A stretch of DNA of 64,000 bases from Oscillospiraceae bacterium (lineage in GTDB: Bacteria > Bacillota > Clostridia > UBA1212). Position 1 is the stretch's first letter. Each line of letters opens with the position of its first letter. The position numbers were made by a program, and so were the translations under genes. Positions 25,354 through 35,194 of this stretch are shown in pieces. The stretch is from positions 202,148 through 266,147 of the forward strand of contig SVJA01000001.1 in the NCBI GenBank assembly GCA_015069195.1. The letters are read 5' to 3'. A model generated the notes under the pieces. It saw nothing but the letters and a program-made list of their open reading frames with translations, searched no databases and had not been told where the DNA came from.

Positions 25354-27285
25354 TTATATCTCCTCATTTTCCGTTTCAGCCGGAACGTCATTTTTAACTT
25401 TACGCTTTTCTCCGTATGCAAAAAACTTATTTAAAACATAATTCAAAGGAATAGTAACAAGCAAATTTATAATCGGCGCTATAACACCCGATATGTTCAG
25501 CAATTCCACTTCCACGATTATCATAATCTCGCTGAGTAAAAACGTAGAACCGTAACATATATAGGTTTTAAGCAGCACCGCAAAGTTTTTACGCTTTTTG
25601 CCATCGGTTTTGTCTTCTTTAAATACAAATTTACTGTTCCAATAATAAGCATTCAATACACTTACTATGAATCCTACCGCGTTTCCTACAAAGTACAAAT
25701 CTTCGCTAATAAAATAGAATATGTAGTATACAGCAAGTGAAACAAAAGTGTTGCTCACACCGACAAGTCCGAATTTTACAAATTGTCTGAGACCGTTATA
25801 TTTGTCATCAAGCGGAAGCCACCAAGCAAGGAAAATAATTCCCGCAAAGCAAACGATGCCGAGGATCGAAGACACTACCATTTTTAGAAATGACGAAGAA
25901 ATTATAAAACCTGCATCAAAAAGTGCGGCAACAGGAAAATCGCCTTCTTTAAGACCACCCGGAGCTATAAACAATGCACAAACTGCTATAACTGCAGACA
26001 GTAAAGCAAACGACAAAACGGTAATTTTCGATTTTACATTTAACTTTTCCGAAAAAACTTTACACATATCGGAAACGCCTGAAACTATGAGCATCAACGT
26101 TAACAACATTATCGTATAACTTGTGACCTTTGTACCGACAAAACGAGTCCATTCTCCTGTCACCGGGTTCACTATGGCAGGAGCCGATATTATCAACGCA
26201 AGAAACGCAGTATAAACATAGTTTATTTTCTTATTCTCACGGACATCGTCTATAAGAGCGACTACGGGGATTATGAACAATACCAATACATATGTCGCAA
26301 CGGTATCCTGGAAACCGTAAATAAAGCACACACAAGCGCACAAAGTTTTCCACTTTTCTTTGCTGAACAATGCCGCAAAAACACAACCTACGGACAATAC
26401 ATATTTGAATACATCGCCTATTGCAAACAATGTCTCGTTGGACAAATTAAACATAGAAAACGGCAATATAATCATTTTTGAAAAGCTGAGCTGTACACCT
26501 GTAGATAGACCTCTTGTCGCATTGAATCCTGAGAGATTTTCTATCATTCGTACGATATCGCCGAAACCGTCGTAAAATACAAACATAGGGACAATAAAGA
26601 GCAACAAACTGTACAGAGTGCCTCTGATGAGCTCCTTGTACTTTTTATCCTTCAGAAGCAGAACAAAAAGCACTATCGGATAAAGCTTTATCGCAGAAGC
26701 AACCGCCAAGGATATAATACCTATCTCCTTAAACAATTTGCTTTTGGAATCTTTTAATCCAAGGAAGAACAACATTCCGATAAAAGCAACTATAATGCTG
26801 TTTGCACGTTCAAATGCAAACAACATTGAACCGGAAAATACACAAAGTGCGCAAAACAACAGTTTCTCCTTTTTGTCTCCGCCTTTGTATTTCATCATTG
26901 CATAGAAAAGCAAGACCGATGTAACTATTATATATATCATAAACGGCACAATAAACTGTTGCATTTTGAGTACATCATTACTGTAATAAACGGCGTTCTC
27001 CTCTGTAACAATCTGCGAAAGAGCCTTATCAGGTACCAAAAACAAAAGCATTTTGTACATACAGTTCGATAGCGGCGGATATATCACACTGCTCGCATAC
27101 GGATCGCCGGTATTTTGGAGAAGGCTGTTGAAAAAGTCCATAAAGACTTCGCCTTTCCGAACATACAACAATCCTGAGGCGCTCACGCCCCCTGTCGCAA
27201 AAAGCAGAATGAAAAATATAACAATGTTTGAAGCAAGAAATATATAAAACAAATGTTTATAATAAGTCTTTTCTTTATCAGGCAT
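25354..27285 (-). CDS. Membrane glycosyltransferase (GT87-like) fused to a GtrA-like domain
   Basis: 643 residues, almost all membrane. Residues about 1-430 form a multi-helix glycosyltransferase-C-like domain with a large extracytoplasmic loop near the start, similar throughout to the neighbouring 452-residue protein; a conserved FAFERAN segment near 155 is shared with it. Residues about 500-635 are a four-helix GtrA-like domain (RQFVKFGLVGVSNTF near the start, PLNYVLNKFFAYG at the end). GtrA proteins help flip polyprenyl-phosphate sugars, so the fusion would join donor flipping to sugar transfer outside the cell. It overlaps the upstream gene by 8 bp and is followed after one base by the HAD phosphatase. 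Family names are by pattern; the sugar is unknown. Confidence 0.75.
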   Translation of the reverse strand: MPDKEKTYYKHLFYIFLASNIVIFFILLFATGGVSASGLLYVRKGEVFMDFFNSLLQNTGDPYASSVIYPPLSNCMYKMLLFLVPDKALSQIVTEENAVYYSNDVLKMQQFIVPFMIYIIVTSVLLFYAMMKYKGGDKKEKLLFCALCVFSGSMLFAFERANSIIVAFIGMLFFLGLKDSKSKLFKEIGIISLAVASAIKLYPIVLFVLLLKDKKYKELIRGTLYSLLLFIVPMFVFYDGFGDIVRMIENLSGFNATRGLSTGVQLSFSKMIILPFSMFNLSNETLFAIGDVFKYVLSVGCVFAALFSKEKWKTLCACVCFIYGFQDTVATYVLVLFIIPVVALIDDVRENKKINYVYTAFLALIISAPAIVNPVTGEWTRFVGTKVTSYTIMLLTLMLIVSGVSDMCKVFSEKLNVKSKITVLSFALLSAVIAVCALFIAPGGLKEGDFPVAALFDAGFIISSSFLKMVVSSILGIVCFAGIIFLAWWLPLDDKYNGLRQFVKFGLVGVSNTFVSLAVYYIFYFISEDLYFVGNAVGFIVSVLNAYYWNSKFVFKEDKTDGKKRKNFAVLLKTYICYGSTFLLSEIMIIVEVELLNISGVIAPIINLLVTIPLNYVLNKFFAYGEKRKVKNDVPAETENEEI

Positions 27286-28636
27286 CTAACACACCCCCAT
27301 TCTGCAAAAGAGGTAATTCTTCCGCTACGATGCCTTTTGTCTTTTTCTGTTTTATATACTTTGTAAATGAAACAACATAACTTACAATCGTATCAGCAAT
27401 AATCACGGCTGCCACCGCAAGCATCGAAAGGCTGGAAATCTTTCCGGTCATATATACCGACCAACCGCCTTTGTTCGGGTCAGGCAACACTATCGGAGCT
27501 ATTATCAATATCAAAAATATAAGTGTTATGTAATTAAAAACAGTATTTTTCTTTTCACTGTCAAGCAACATAACTATCGGCACGAAGAAGAATATAAGCA
27601 AATACTTCGGACATGAACCTTGGTAACCGCAAATAAAGCAAGCACACAAAGCGGCAGCTTTCCAATTCGACCTTGCCAAAAATGTAAACAATATACAAGA
27701 ACCCGTAACTGCATATCTGAATATGTTAGCCATAGCATCAGTATCGGATAATTTTATTCTGAAAAATCCCACAAGATAATAGAACATACCCTTAAAGCTG
27801 AGCTGACCGTCAATATTTACACCTGCAGATCTTTTACCGTCAAATTTAGAAAGTCTTTGCAGGAAATAATCTATACTCTGTATTCCGTCATAGAAAACAA
27901 AGAACGGTAGAATAACCAGCACGGCACAATATATACCTGCCCTCACAAGCTCTTTGTACTGTTTGTTACGGAAAAGCAACACGCCGAAAGCTATCGGGTA
28001 CAGCTTGAAAGCCACTGCAACAGCAAGTGATATCAATGCAATTTCCCTTATAATTTTATTTTTTGAATCATAGTAATTTACAAATATAAAAGAAAAAATC
28101 AACGGTATAATGAGGTTGTTTCCTCGTTCCAATGCATACAGCATTGGACCTGACAACAACAACAACGCAGAAAGTATTGCTTTTTCGTAGTTTCTGCCCT
28201 TTTTACACAGATAGACTGCCGCCATAAATGCAAAAATCGAGGCAGTCATAAATATTATAAATTGGAATGCAAAACCTTGTGTCAGTTTAACATCTCTTGG
28301 CTGTGCAAGTACCGTGGGGTCGGAAACAATCTCATTAAAAACATCCTCCGGTATCAATTTTAAAAGACAACCGTATGTAAAAGTAGCAAGCGGCGGATAT
28401 ACTACACCGTTCTCATACGGATTTATTTTATTATAAATGACACTGTTATAGTGATCCATAAAGGTATCCGATGCATCCCCCATGAGCATGCCTTTAAAAC
28501 TCGCACCGCCGGTCGCATACGCCAAAACAAAGAATGCAAGAACAGAACAAGCCATCAATACATAAAAGACATGCTTGTAATATGTTTTTCCGCTATCTTT
28601 TTTTAAATCGTTTCCTTTGTAAAAATTCTTAAACAT
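27278..28636 (-). CDS. Membrane glycosyltransferase, GT87-like (paralogue of the next gene)
   Basis: 452 residues with about ten membrane helices. The first helix is followed by an extracytoplasmic loop with NPYENGVVYPPLATF, and YALERGNNLIIP matches the FAFERANSII segment of the downstream paralogue. The pattern is that of GT-C glycosyltransferases of the GT87/DUF2029 group, which use polyprenyl-phosphate sugars as donors on the outer face of the membrane. No GtrA domain here. The 8-bp overlap with the next gene shows they are one operon and suggests duplication followed by fusion of the second copy. Confidence 0.75.
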   Translation of the reverse strand: MFKNFYKGNDLKKDSGKTYYKHVFYVLMACSVLAFFVLAYATGGASFKGMLMGDASDTFMDHYNSVIYNKINPYENGVVYPPLATFTYGCLLKLIPEDVFNEIVSDPTVLAQPRDVKLTQGFAFQFIIFMTASIFAFMAAVYLCKKGRNYEKAILSALLLLSGPMLYALERGNNLIIPLIFSFIFVNYYDSKNKIIREIALISLAVAVAFKLYPIAFGVLLFRNKQYKELVRAGIYCAVLVILPFFVFYDGIQSIDYFLQRLSKFDGKRSAGVNIDGQLSFKGMFYYLVGFFRIKLSDTDAMANIFRYAVTGSCILFTFLARSNWKAAALCACFICGYQGSCPKYLLIFFFVPIVMLLDSEKKNTVFNYITLIFLILIIAPIVLPDPNKGGWSVYMTGKISSLSMLAVAAVIIADTIVSYVVSFTKYIKQKKTKGIVAEELPLLQNGGVLDA

Positions 28637-28707
28637 ACGCCTTTTCCGACTTTCAAAGTATATCGGTTAAATTATAAATGTGCACTCTCTCAATGTCAAC
28701 AAAAGCC

Positions 28708-30102
28708 TTATTCCGCACGACGATTTCTCACAACAATAATCACAATCATCATAACAGCCGCAATCAATACGCCGACACACAAAGCAACTGTCAATACGGC
28801 AGAATTATCTTTCTCCGGTTTATTATATTTAGGTTCAGAAGTAGAAACCGGATTAGAATTATTTTCTTGCGGAACTTTATCCTCAGGTTCTGTCGGAGTT
28901 TCAGTATAATCCGGAATTTCCGTTACCTGATCACTGTAGGGTATAATATTTTCAAGAAAATCCTTTTTTTTGACATCGGCTCCCACGGTCGTACGATAAA
29001 GACCGTACTTACATGGGCTGTAATCCTTTATATCTGCAGCTTTCTTAACACCCCAATCGGATTTAAGTCCTATCCATTTGGCAAACCAAGTCCAATGCTG
29101 TGACTCATGACACTTAAATCCTTCGAGCGATACCTCATAAGCAGTCTTACCGCCGAATTTTTCAAGAGGAATATCCCAATCAATATTTATCTGATTTTCT
29201 TCGTACAAATGAAGATATGTTTTCGGAACATCCCACACACCGTATTTGTCAGCCGACTCAACATACTCATCAGGGTTATTGCATATCTCCAATGCTTTTC
29301 TTAGAGTGTGCGTATTTACTATATGCTGTCCGTGTGAATATTCGCCGTTTACATCATGTCCGACAACAATCTGCGGTTTAAATCTTCTTAGCATTTCAAC
29401 CTGGTATCCTATAAGCTTTTCTTCAGAAAAACCGCTGTCTTTGAAATTTGCCAAGCCCTCCGAAAGAGACTCAGACCAGGCATCCGGTGCATCACCTATC
29501 ACTGGATAATTTCTTACACCTACTGTCCATAAACCGTTCAAAAGTTCATGCGGTCTGCTGTCCGTATCATTATGATTCACAAAATACACAACCTGTACAT
29601 TCAATCCAAGCTCACCTGCATAATACGGAAGAACTCCCAGAAAAAACAACTGTTCATCGTCTGCGTGTGTCGTACAAAGCATAAGGTCCGCCTTTTCACA
29701 AGGCACGTCCCACACCTGTACCCAAGCCGGCAGTTCTCCTTCGGTAAAAACATAAATTTTCTTTACCGAAATTTCTTTTTCACGTCTGATCTCGGCATAC
29801 TTCGTGCCACCCTTTATCTCCGAAAACTCGTGTAAAAATCCTTTCCGACCGAAAAGAGTCTCTCCGTTTCCGTCAAAAAGTTTCCAGCTTCCCGGAAACT
29901 TTGTCCATTCGATATAAATACCGTAAAACATTTTGTCCGACGATATTTTTATATTTTTACCGTCATAATCAATCTCAGCACTATCCGTTATATCTTCTGC
30001 AATTGTCTCTGCAGAACATTCAGGCGCAGAAACAGTACAGAATCCGGTCAAAATGACACAAACCATAAAAAACGATAAAATTTCAGCAATGTATTTTTTC
30101 AT
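28708..30102 (-). CDS. Secreted, membrane-anchored PIG-L/LmbE-family deacetylase
   Basis: 464 residues: signal peptide (about 1-31), an N-terminal beta domain (about 35-125), a PIG-L/LmbE domain (about 135-330) with the zinc-site motif TTHADDEQ and a later HDVNGEYSHGQH, a Pro/Thr/Glu linker, and a C-terminal membrane helix with a basic end. The family removes acetyl groups from N-acetylglucosamine-type substrates using Zn2+. Placement outside the membrane and upstream of two membrane glycosyltransferases suggests trimming of a surface glycan. The first motif has Ala where AHPDDE-type enzymes usually have Pro. It probably starts the surface-glycan operon and is separated from the upstream pentose phosphate genes by a strong terminator. 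Confidence 0.85.
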   Translation of the reverse strand: MKKYIAEILSFFMVCVILTGFCTVSAPECSAETIAEDITDSAEIDYDGKNIKISSDKMFYGIYIEWTKFPGSWKLFDGNGETLFGRKGFLHEFSEIKGGTKYAEIRREKEISVKKIYVFTEGELPAWVQVWDVPCEKADLMLCTTHADDEQLFFLGVLPYYAGELGLNVQVVYFVNHNDTDSRPHELLNGLWTVGVRNYPVIGDAPDAWSESLSEGLANFKDSGFSEEKLIGYQVEMLRRFKPQIVVGHDVNGEYSHGQHIVNTHTLRKALEICNNPDEYVESADKYGVWDVPKTYLHLYEENQINIDWDIPLEKFGGKTAYEVSLEGFKCHESQHWTWFAKWIGLKSDWGVKKAADIKDYSPCKYGLYRTTVGADVKKKDFLENIIPYSDQVTEIPDYTETPTEPEDKVPQENNSNPVSTSEPKYNKPEKDNSAVLTVALCVGVLIAAVMMIVIIVVRNRRAE

Positions 30103-30127
30103 ATTATCACCCGGGAAATTATTAACG

Positions 30128-30162
30128 AAGCCCCCGCCGCGCTATCAGCGCGGCGGGGGCTT
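30128..30162 (-). terminator. GC-rich hairpin after the transketolase operon
   Basis: Perfect 16-bp arms starting AAGCCCCCGCCGCGCT around a 3-nt loop. The following minus-strand sequence is only moderately T-rich. It separates tktC from the PIG-L gene. Confidence 0.8.
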
Positions 30163-30178
30163 TAAACCAAATACCTTA

Positions 30179-31114
30179 TTACTTAGATGCCAAAGCCGCT
30201 TTAACTTTCGAAGCGATAGCTTCGCCTGTCAAACCGTACATATCGAGAAGCTCCGCAGGAGTACCCGATGTACCGAACTTTTCTTCTACACCGATCATCT
30301 TCACCTTGCACGGATAATTTTCCGCCAGTGCCTCACATACGGCACTTCCTAGACCGCCTGCGATATTGTGTTCTTCGACAGTTACGATAAGACTTGTCTC
30401 TTTTGCAGCCTTTACAAGAATATCCTTATCGATAGGCTTTATAGTATGCATATCAATAAGTCTTGCAGATATGCCTTCTTTTGCAAGAATCTCGCAAGCT
30501 TTTATCGACTCCTGAACCATAAGACCCGCTGCAACGATTGTAACATCACTGCCGTCTTTTACAGTGATACCTTTACCAAGCTGGAAAGTATAGTCAGATG
30601 CATCAAAAACATCTTCTACGGCAAGTCTGCCGAGTCTGATATACATAGGTCCGTCGTATTCGATAGCCGCTTTTATAGCCATTTTTGTTTCGATAGCGTC
30701 ACACGGACATACAACAACCATACCGGGAATAGCACGCATAACTGCGACATCCTCTATACACTGGTGAGAAGCACCGTCTTCGCCGACTGTAAGACCCGCG
30801 TGAGTCGCTGCAACCTTAACATTGAGTTTCGGATAACAAACAGAGTTTCTGATCTGCTCTGCCGCACGAACTGCAGCAAACATTGCGAAACTGCTTGCAA
30901 ATACGATTTTACCGCAAGCTGCAAGTCCTGCCGCAACACTCATCATATTTCCCTCTGCGATACCCATATTAAGATGTCTTTCAGGATATACAGCAGCAAA
31001 TGTAGCTGTCTTTGTGGATTTTGAAAGGTCGGCATCAAGCACAACTATTCTTTCGTCTGAACCGAATTCTGCGAGAGCTTTTCCGTAAGCGTCTCTTGTA
31101 GCTGTTTTTCCCAT
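30179..31114 (-). CDS. Transketolase, C-terminal subunit
   Basis: 311 residues, corresponding to the pyrimidine-binding and C-terminal domains of transketolase. Visible family features are the DADLSKSTKT opening, GIAEGNMMSVAAGLA with the Glu that activates thiamine diphosphate, THAGLTVGEDGASHQ, and a final domain with EEHNIAGGLGSAV. It works with the N-terminal subunit encoded four bases upstream to move two-carbon units between sugar phosphates. Split transketolases are normal in many Clostridia and archaea, so this is not a frameshift. GGAGG stands before the ATG. Confidence 0.92.
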   Translation of the reverse strand: MGKTATRDAYGKALAEFGSDERIVVLDADLSKSTKTATFAAVYPERHLNMGIAEGNMMSVAAGLAACGKIVFASSFAMFAAVRAAEQIRNSVCYPKLNVKVAATHAGLTVGEDGASHQCIEDVAVMRAIPGMVVVCPCDAIETKMAIKAAIEYDGPMYIRLGRLAVEDVFDASDYTFQLGKGITVKDGSDVTIVAAGLMVQESIKACEILAKEGISARLIDMHTIKPIDKDILVKAAKETSLIVTVEEHNIAGGLGSAVCEALAENYPCKVKMIGVEEKFGTSGTPAELLDMYGLTGEAIASKVKAALASK

Positions 31115-31118
31115 CGTC

Positions 31119-31961
31119 TTATGCCTCCAATCCTTTTATATACGCATCTATCTCAGCAAGAGCCTTTTCTGTCTGCTCGGCATTCGGAGCAACACCGTGC
31201 CAACCGTAATCATTTTCCATAAATGATACACCCTTACCTTTTACTGTTTCGCAGACTACCATTGTGGGCTTACCCTTTACAGTCTTCGCAGACTCTATAG
31301 CACCCTTTATCTGTTCTAAATCATGACCATCTATAGAAATAACATTCCAACCAAATGCAGCAAATTTGTCAGCTACGGGGTTAGGATTCATAACATCTGC
31401 AATATTTCCGTCTATCTGAAGATTGTTATGATCTACAAATGCAACAAGGTTATCAAGTCCGTAATGTGCAGCAGCCATAGCAGCTTCCCAGACCTGACCT
31501 TCCTCAAGTTCTCCGTCACCGAGTATAGAAAATACTCTATAATCTTTTTTGTCTATCCTTCCGGCAAGAGCCATACCTACAGCGCAGGAAATACCCTGTC
31601 CGAGCGAACCGGTAGACATATCGCAACCGGGAACCTTTCTCATGCTCGGATGTCCCTCAAGGTAGCTGTCTGTCTTTCTGAGAGTTACGAGATCCTCTTC
31701 GGGGAAGAATCCTTTTATAGCAAGCGCCGCATAATATGCTGGTGCCGCGTGACCTTTTGAAAGAACGAATCTGTCTCTGTCTGCCCAAGAGGGATTTTTC
31801 GAATCAATTTTCATTTCGTCAAAGAAAAGAACCGTAATAATATCCGTAGCCGAAAGAGATCCGCCCGGATGACCGCTGTTTGCCGCTGCAACAGACTCTA
31901 TCACATGGCGTCTGATCTTCGCTGCAGTAAGTTTGAGTTCATTCAATTTGCTGCTGTCCAT
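31119..31961 (-). CDS. Transketolase, N-terminal subunit (thiamine diphosphate-binding)
   Basis: 280 residues with the N-terminal transketolase domain: SGHPGGSLSATDI near residue 30, the SKGHAAPA segment, GSLGQGISCAVGMA, and the ThDP/Mg2+ motif beginning GDGELEEGQVWEA and ending with NN. It pairs with the C-terminal subunit encoded next. With rpiB upstream it forms a small non-oxidative pentose phosphate operon, useful for making ribose phosphate in an anaerobe and for feeding the nucleotide genes. Confidence 0.93.
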   Translation of the reverse strand: MDSSKLNELKLTAAKIRRHVIESVAAANSGHPGGSLSATDIITVLFFDEMKIDSKNPSWADRDRFVLSKGHAAPAYYAALAIKGFFPEEDLVTLRKTDSYLEGHPSMRKVPGCDMSTGSLGQGISCAVGMALAGRIDKKDYRVFSILGDGELEEGQVWEAAMAAAHYGLDNLVAFVDHNNLQIDGNIADVMNPNPVADKFAAFGWNVISIDGHDLEQIKGAIESAKTVKGKPTMVVCETVKGKGVSFMENDYGWHGVAPNAEQTEKALAEIDAYIKGLEA

Positions 31962-32015
31962 TTTATTCTCCTTTTAACATACAATGTTATCTATGTGTGC
32001 TTTATAATAAGCTTT

Positions 32016-32456
32016 TTACTGTCTCTTTTCGATATCCATCATCATATCGACTCTGGTCTGATGTCTTCCGCCCTGAAAATCTGCGTCATACCACGCATCG
32101 ACAAGCATCTTTGCCATCTCTGTACCGATAACTCTCGCACCGAAGCAAAGAACATTTGCATCATTGTGCTCCTTTGACATCTTTGCGGAAAACGGCTCCG
32201 AACAACAAACTGCTCTGATACCTTTCACTTTGTTTGCCGCAATCGACATGCCTACACCTGTTCCGCATATGAGAATCGCTCTCTCGCACTCTCCCGAAGC
32301 AACTGAATTTGCAACAGTCTCCGCAATCTCGGGGTAATTGCTCGCAGTAGTGCTCTCCGTGCCGAAATCCTTTACGGTCTCGCCCTTGTCCTCAAGGTAT
32401 TTTTTTATAATTTCTTTCAATGCCACACCTGTGTGGTCGTTTCCTATAGCGTACAA
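32016..32456 (-). CDS. rpiB: Ribose 5-phosphate isomerase B
   Basis: 146 residues, the usual RpiB length. Interconverts ribose 5-phosphate and ribulose 5-phosphate. The motif GNDHTGVALK near the start, the catalytic Cys in ICGTGVGMSIAANK and HNDANVLCFGAR are all present. The start is TTG seven bases after AGGAGGAG; no ATG or GTG lies nearby in frame. First gene of the rpiB-tktN-tktC unit, 54 bp before tktN. Members of this family also isomerise allose 6-phosphate, but the transketolase context supports ribose phosphate. Confidence 0.93.
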   Translation of the reverse strand: MYAIGNDHTGVALKEIIKKYLEDKGETVKDFGTESTTASNYPEIAETVANSVASGECERAILICGTGVGMSIAANKVKGIRAVCCSEPFSAKMSKEHNDANVLCFGARVIGTEMAKMLVDAWYDADFQGGRHQTRVDMMMDIEKRQ

Positions 32457-32580
32457 GATTATACTCCTCCTAAATAAGACAATAACCTACAGGCAAACAT
32501 TATATACTAAATCGTTTAAAATACCAAGCCTAAAAACGCACTTTTATTAAATATTTATTTCAATATTTTTCACCCGGTGC

Positions 32581-35082
32581 TTAATCTTCTCTTTTTCGTC
32601 CCGAAGTGTATATCACACCTGAAACAGGACCTATCAAAGTTATCATTGTTATAGTTATCCATTCTTGAAAACCAAGCGCCGCCGTACTGAATACACCCTG
32701 CAGTATCGGGATGTAAACAACTGCAACCATAAGCAGAAGCGATATTATGACCGACACAAGTAAGAAATAGTTTCCCCGTATACCAATCTGAAAGAAATTC
32801 TTTGTCTCACTGCGACATTCAAATGAATGAACAAGCTGTATGAGTACCAGTGTCACAAATGCAGTTGTACGTGCCAGAACGATGTCATGACTGCTGTGAA
32901 GTACCAACGCAAACGCTGCCAGAGTACAAAAACCTGTCAATATGCCTCTGAAAATCACGAGACCCGCCATTCTTTTTGTAAAAATTCCTCCGTCTTTTTT
33001 CATCGGCGGTTTCTTCATTATGTCATCGTCTTCGCCGTCCATGCCGAGAGCAATGCCCGGTAATCCGTCTGTCACAAGGTTTACCCACAAAATCTGAATT
33101 GGTATCAAAGGAAGAGGAAGTCCGGCAATTATCACGGAAAGCATTGTTATAACTTCTCCGAGGTTGCACGCAAGCATATATCGTATGAATTTTCTGATAT
33201 TCGCATAAATTGACCTGCCGCATCGCACAGCCGAAACAATTGTTGCAAAATTATCATCAAGTAGTACCATTGACGAAGCTTCGCGGGTAACCTCCGTGCC
33301 GTTTTTACCCATTGCAATACCTATGTCAGCCTCTTTTACGGCAGGAGCATCGTTTACTCCGTCGCCCGTCATTGAAACGATATTTCCGTTCTTTTTGAAC
33401 GCTTTGACAAGTCTTAACTTATGCACGGGAAGAACTCTTGCAAACACGGAAACTTTCTTTACTTTTTCAGCAAGCTCGTCATCCGACATATCATCGATTT
33501 CTGTTCCCGTAACAACATCAGTTTCGCTGTTACAAAGACCCATTTCAGTACCGATTGCCTTTGCTGTATTTTTATGATCTCCGGTTATCATAACGGTTCG
33601 TATGCCTGCTTCCCTACAGGTCTTTACTGCATCGGGTACTTCGGGGCGGAGAGGGTCGGCTATGCCGCAAAGACCTGCAAAAATCAATCTGCTTTCGGCT
33701 CTTCTTTCATTTCCCGAAGAAATCGTTTCATCTCCGCTAAACTCCCTTTGTGCAAAACCGATAACTCTCAGCGCAGATGCCGCCATATTATCAATGGAAG
33801 AATCTATTTTTTTACGCATCGCAGCATCAAGCGGAGCAATCCTGCCGTTTCTGTATACGTGAGTACATTTTGATAAAACGACATCGGGAGCCCCTTTTGT
33901 CATGATGAGTCTTCTATTTTCCTTCAGAACTCCTACCGACATACACTTTCTCGACGAACTGAACGGAATCTCACCGATTCTGCAAAATTTCTCTTTTCCC
34001 GCAAACTTTTCCAGTTCGTTCAGAGACTTTTCGGTCGCACCCTCTCCGTTGTTGCAGTTCACGGCAATTTCAGCAAGCTTTTTGAGTGCTTCATCGTTTG
34101 GATTACCGCTGTTTTCTATGCCGTTCATAATATCATCCGGCGTCATTATTTTTCTTACGGACATCTTGTTCATAGTAAGTGTTCCGGTTTTGTCCGAACA
34201 TATCACGGAAGTGCTTCCGAGAGTTTCAACGGCAGGAAGTTTTCTGACCAAAGCATTTTGAGCAGCCATTTTTTGAACACCCATTGCAAGCGAAATGGTA
34301 ACGATTGCAGGAAGTCCCTCAGGCACAGCCGCCACTGCAAGACTTATACCCGCCATAAGCATTTGCCACATCGGTTCACCTTTTATAATACCCACCGCAA
34401 TTACAACGGCGCATATCACGATACAACCGATCACAATAATTGTTCCGAGCTTTGCCAGGCGCTTCTGAAGAGGTGTTCGCTCCGTTACGGCGTCTCCAAT
34501 CATTCCCGAAATCTTACCCATTTCAGTGTTCATACCGGTTTCTGCGACATGCATTATACCGTGACCGCCTGTTATTACGGTTCCCGAGTAAAGCAAACCT
34601 TTTTCTTTGTAAACTGCAACCGATTCACCCGTGAGCACCGACTCATCAACATTAAATCCCGATGTTTCAATTATCTTTCCGTCGGCAGGTACCCTGTCAC
34701 CTGTTGTTATTTTAACAAAATCACCGGGCACAATGTTTTCCGCGGGAATTCTGACTTCTTTACCCTCACGAACTACAACAGCGGTAGGGGCAGTCATTCC
34801 TCTCAAAGCTTCAAGTGTTTTTTCGGTACGAAACTCCTGAATAAATCCGAGAAATGCATTTACTATAACTATGCACACCATCACAATTGCTTCGAGCATA
34901 TCACCCATAAAAGCCGACACTACGGTACATCCAAGCAATATCAATATCATAAAATCGGCAAATTGGCTCAGAAATACCACAATCGGTAATTTCTTTTTAT
35001 GCCTTCTGAGTGTATTTTTTCCGTACTTTTCCAAATTTATCTTTGCCTCTTCCTCAGAAAGTCCGGTGTATTTTTTTTCCAT
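32581..35082 (-). CDS. Calcium-translocating P-type ATPase
   Basis: 833 residues, P-type ATPase of the Ca2+ group. N-terminal cation ATPase domain (LSEEEAKINLEKYG), actuator motif LTGES, the membrane motif PEGLPAIVT in helix 4 (a Ca2+ site feature), the phosphorylation motif CSDKTGTLT, TGDHKNTA and TGDGVNDAPA in the P domain, and a C-terminal group of membrane helices. The family exports Ca2+ from the cytoplasm. It is transcribed alone and is divergent from the flavin reductase gene. GGGGAGGTAG precedes the ATG. No regulatory partner is nearby. Confidence 0.93.
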   Translation of the reverse strand: MEKKYTGLSEEEAKINLEKYGKNTLRRHKKKLPIVVFLSQFADFMILILLGCTVVSAFMGDMLEAIVMVCIVIVNAFLGFIQEFRTEKTLEALRGMTAPTAVVVREGKEVRIPAENIVPGDFVKITTGDRVPADGKIIETSGFNVDESVLTGESVAVYKEKGLLYSGTVITGGHGIMHVAETGMNTEMGKISGMIGDAVTERTPLQKRLAKLGTIIVIGCIVICAVVIAVGIIKGEPMWQMLMAGISLAVAAVPEGLPAIVTISLAMGVQKMAAQNALVRKLPAVETLGSTSVICSDKTGTLTMNKMSVRKIMTPDDIMNGIENSGNPNDEALKKLAEIAVNCNNGEGATEKSLNELEKFAGKEKFCRIGEIPFSSSRKCMSVGVLKENRRLIMTKGAPDVVLSKCTHVYRNGRIAPLDAAMRKKIDSSIDNMAASALRVIGFAQREFSGDETISSGNERRAESRLIFAGLCGIADPLRPEVPDAVKTCREAGIRTVMITGDHKNTAKAIGTEMGLCNSETDVVTGTEIDDMSDDELAEKVKKVSVFARVLPVHKLRLVKAFKKNGNIVSMTGDGVNDAPAVKEADIGIAMGKNGTEVTREASSMVLLDDNFATIVSAVRCGRSIYANIRKFIRYMLACNLGEVITMLSVIIAGLPLPLIPIQILWVNLVTDGLPGIALGMDGEDDDIMKKPPMKKDGGIFTKRMAGLVIFRGILTGFCTLAAFALVLHSSHDIVLARTTAFVTLVLIQLVHSFECRSETKNFFQIGIRGNYFLLVSVIISLLLMVAVVYIPILQGVFSTAALGFQEWITITMITLIGPVSGVIYTSGRKRED

Positions 35083-35194
35083 TTGTATCTACCTCCCCGA
35101 ATTATGTAAAATATTTATTCGGGATTGTCCTCGGTTATGACATAACTTATTGACATAAATCCCAATCAAAACTATTATTTATTCGGTGATTATT

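Noticed and set aside
30179-31961. Two adjacent transketolase parts as a frameshifted single gene
   Set aside because: Each part has its own ribosome site and complete domain ends, with a 4-bp gap. Split transketolases are common in Clostridia.
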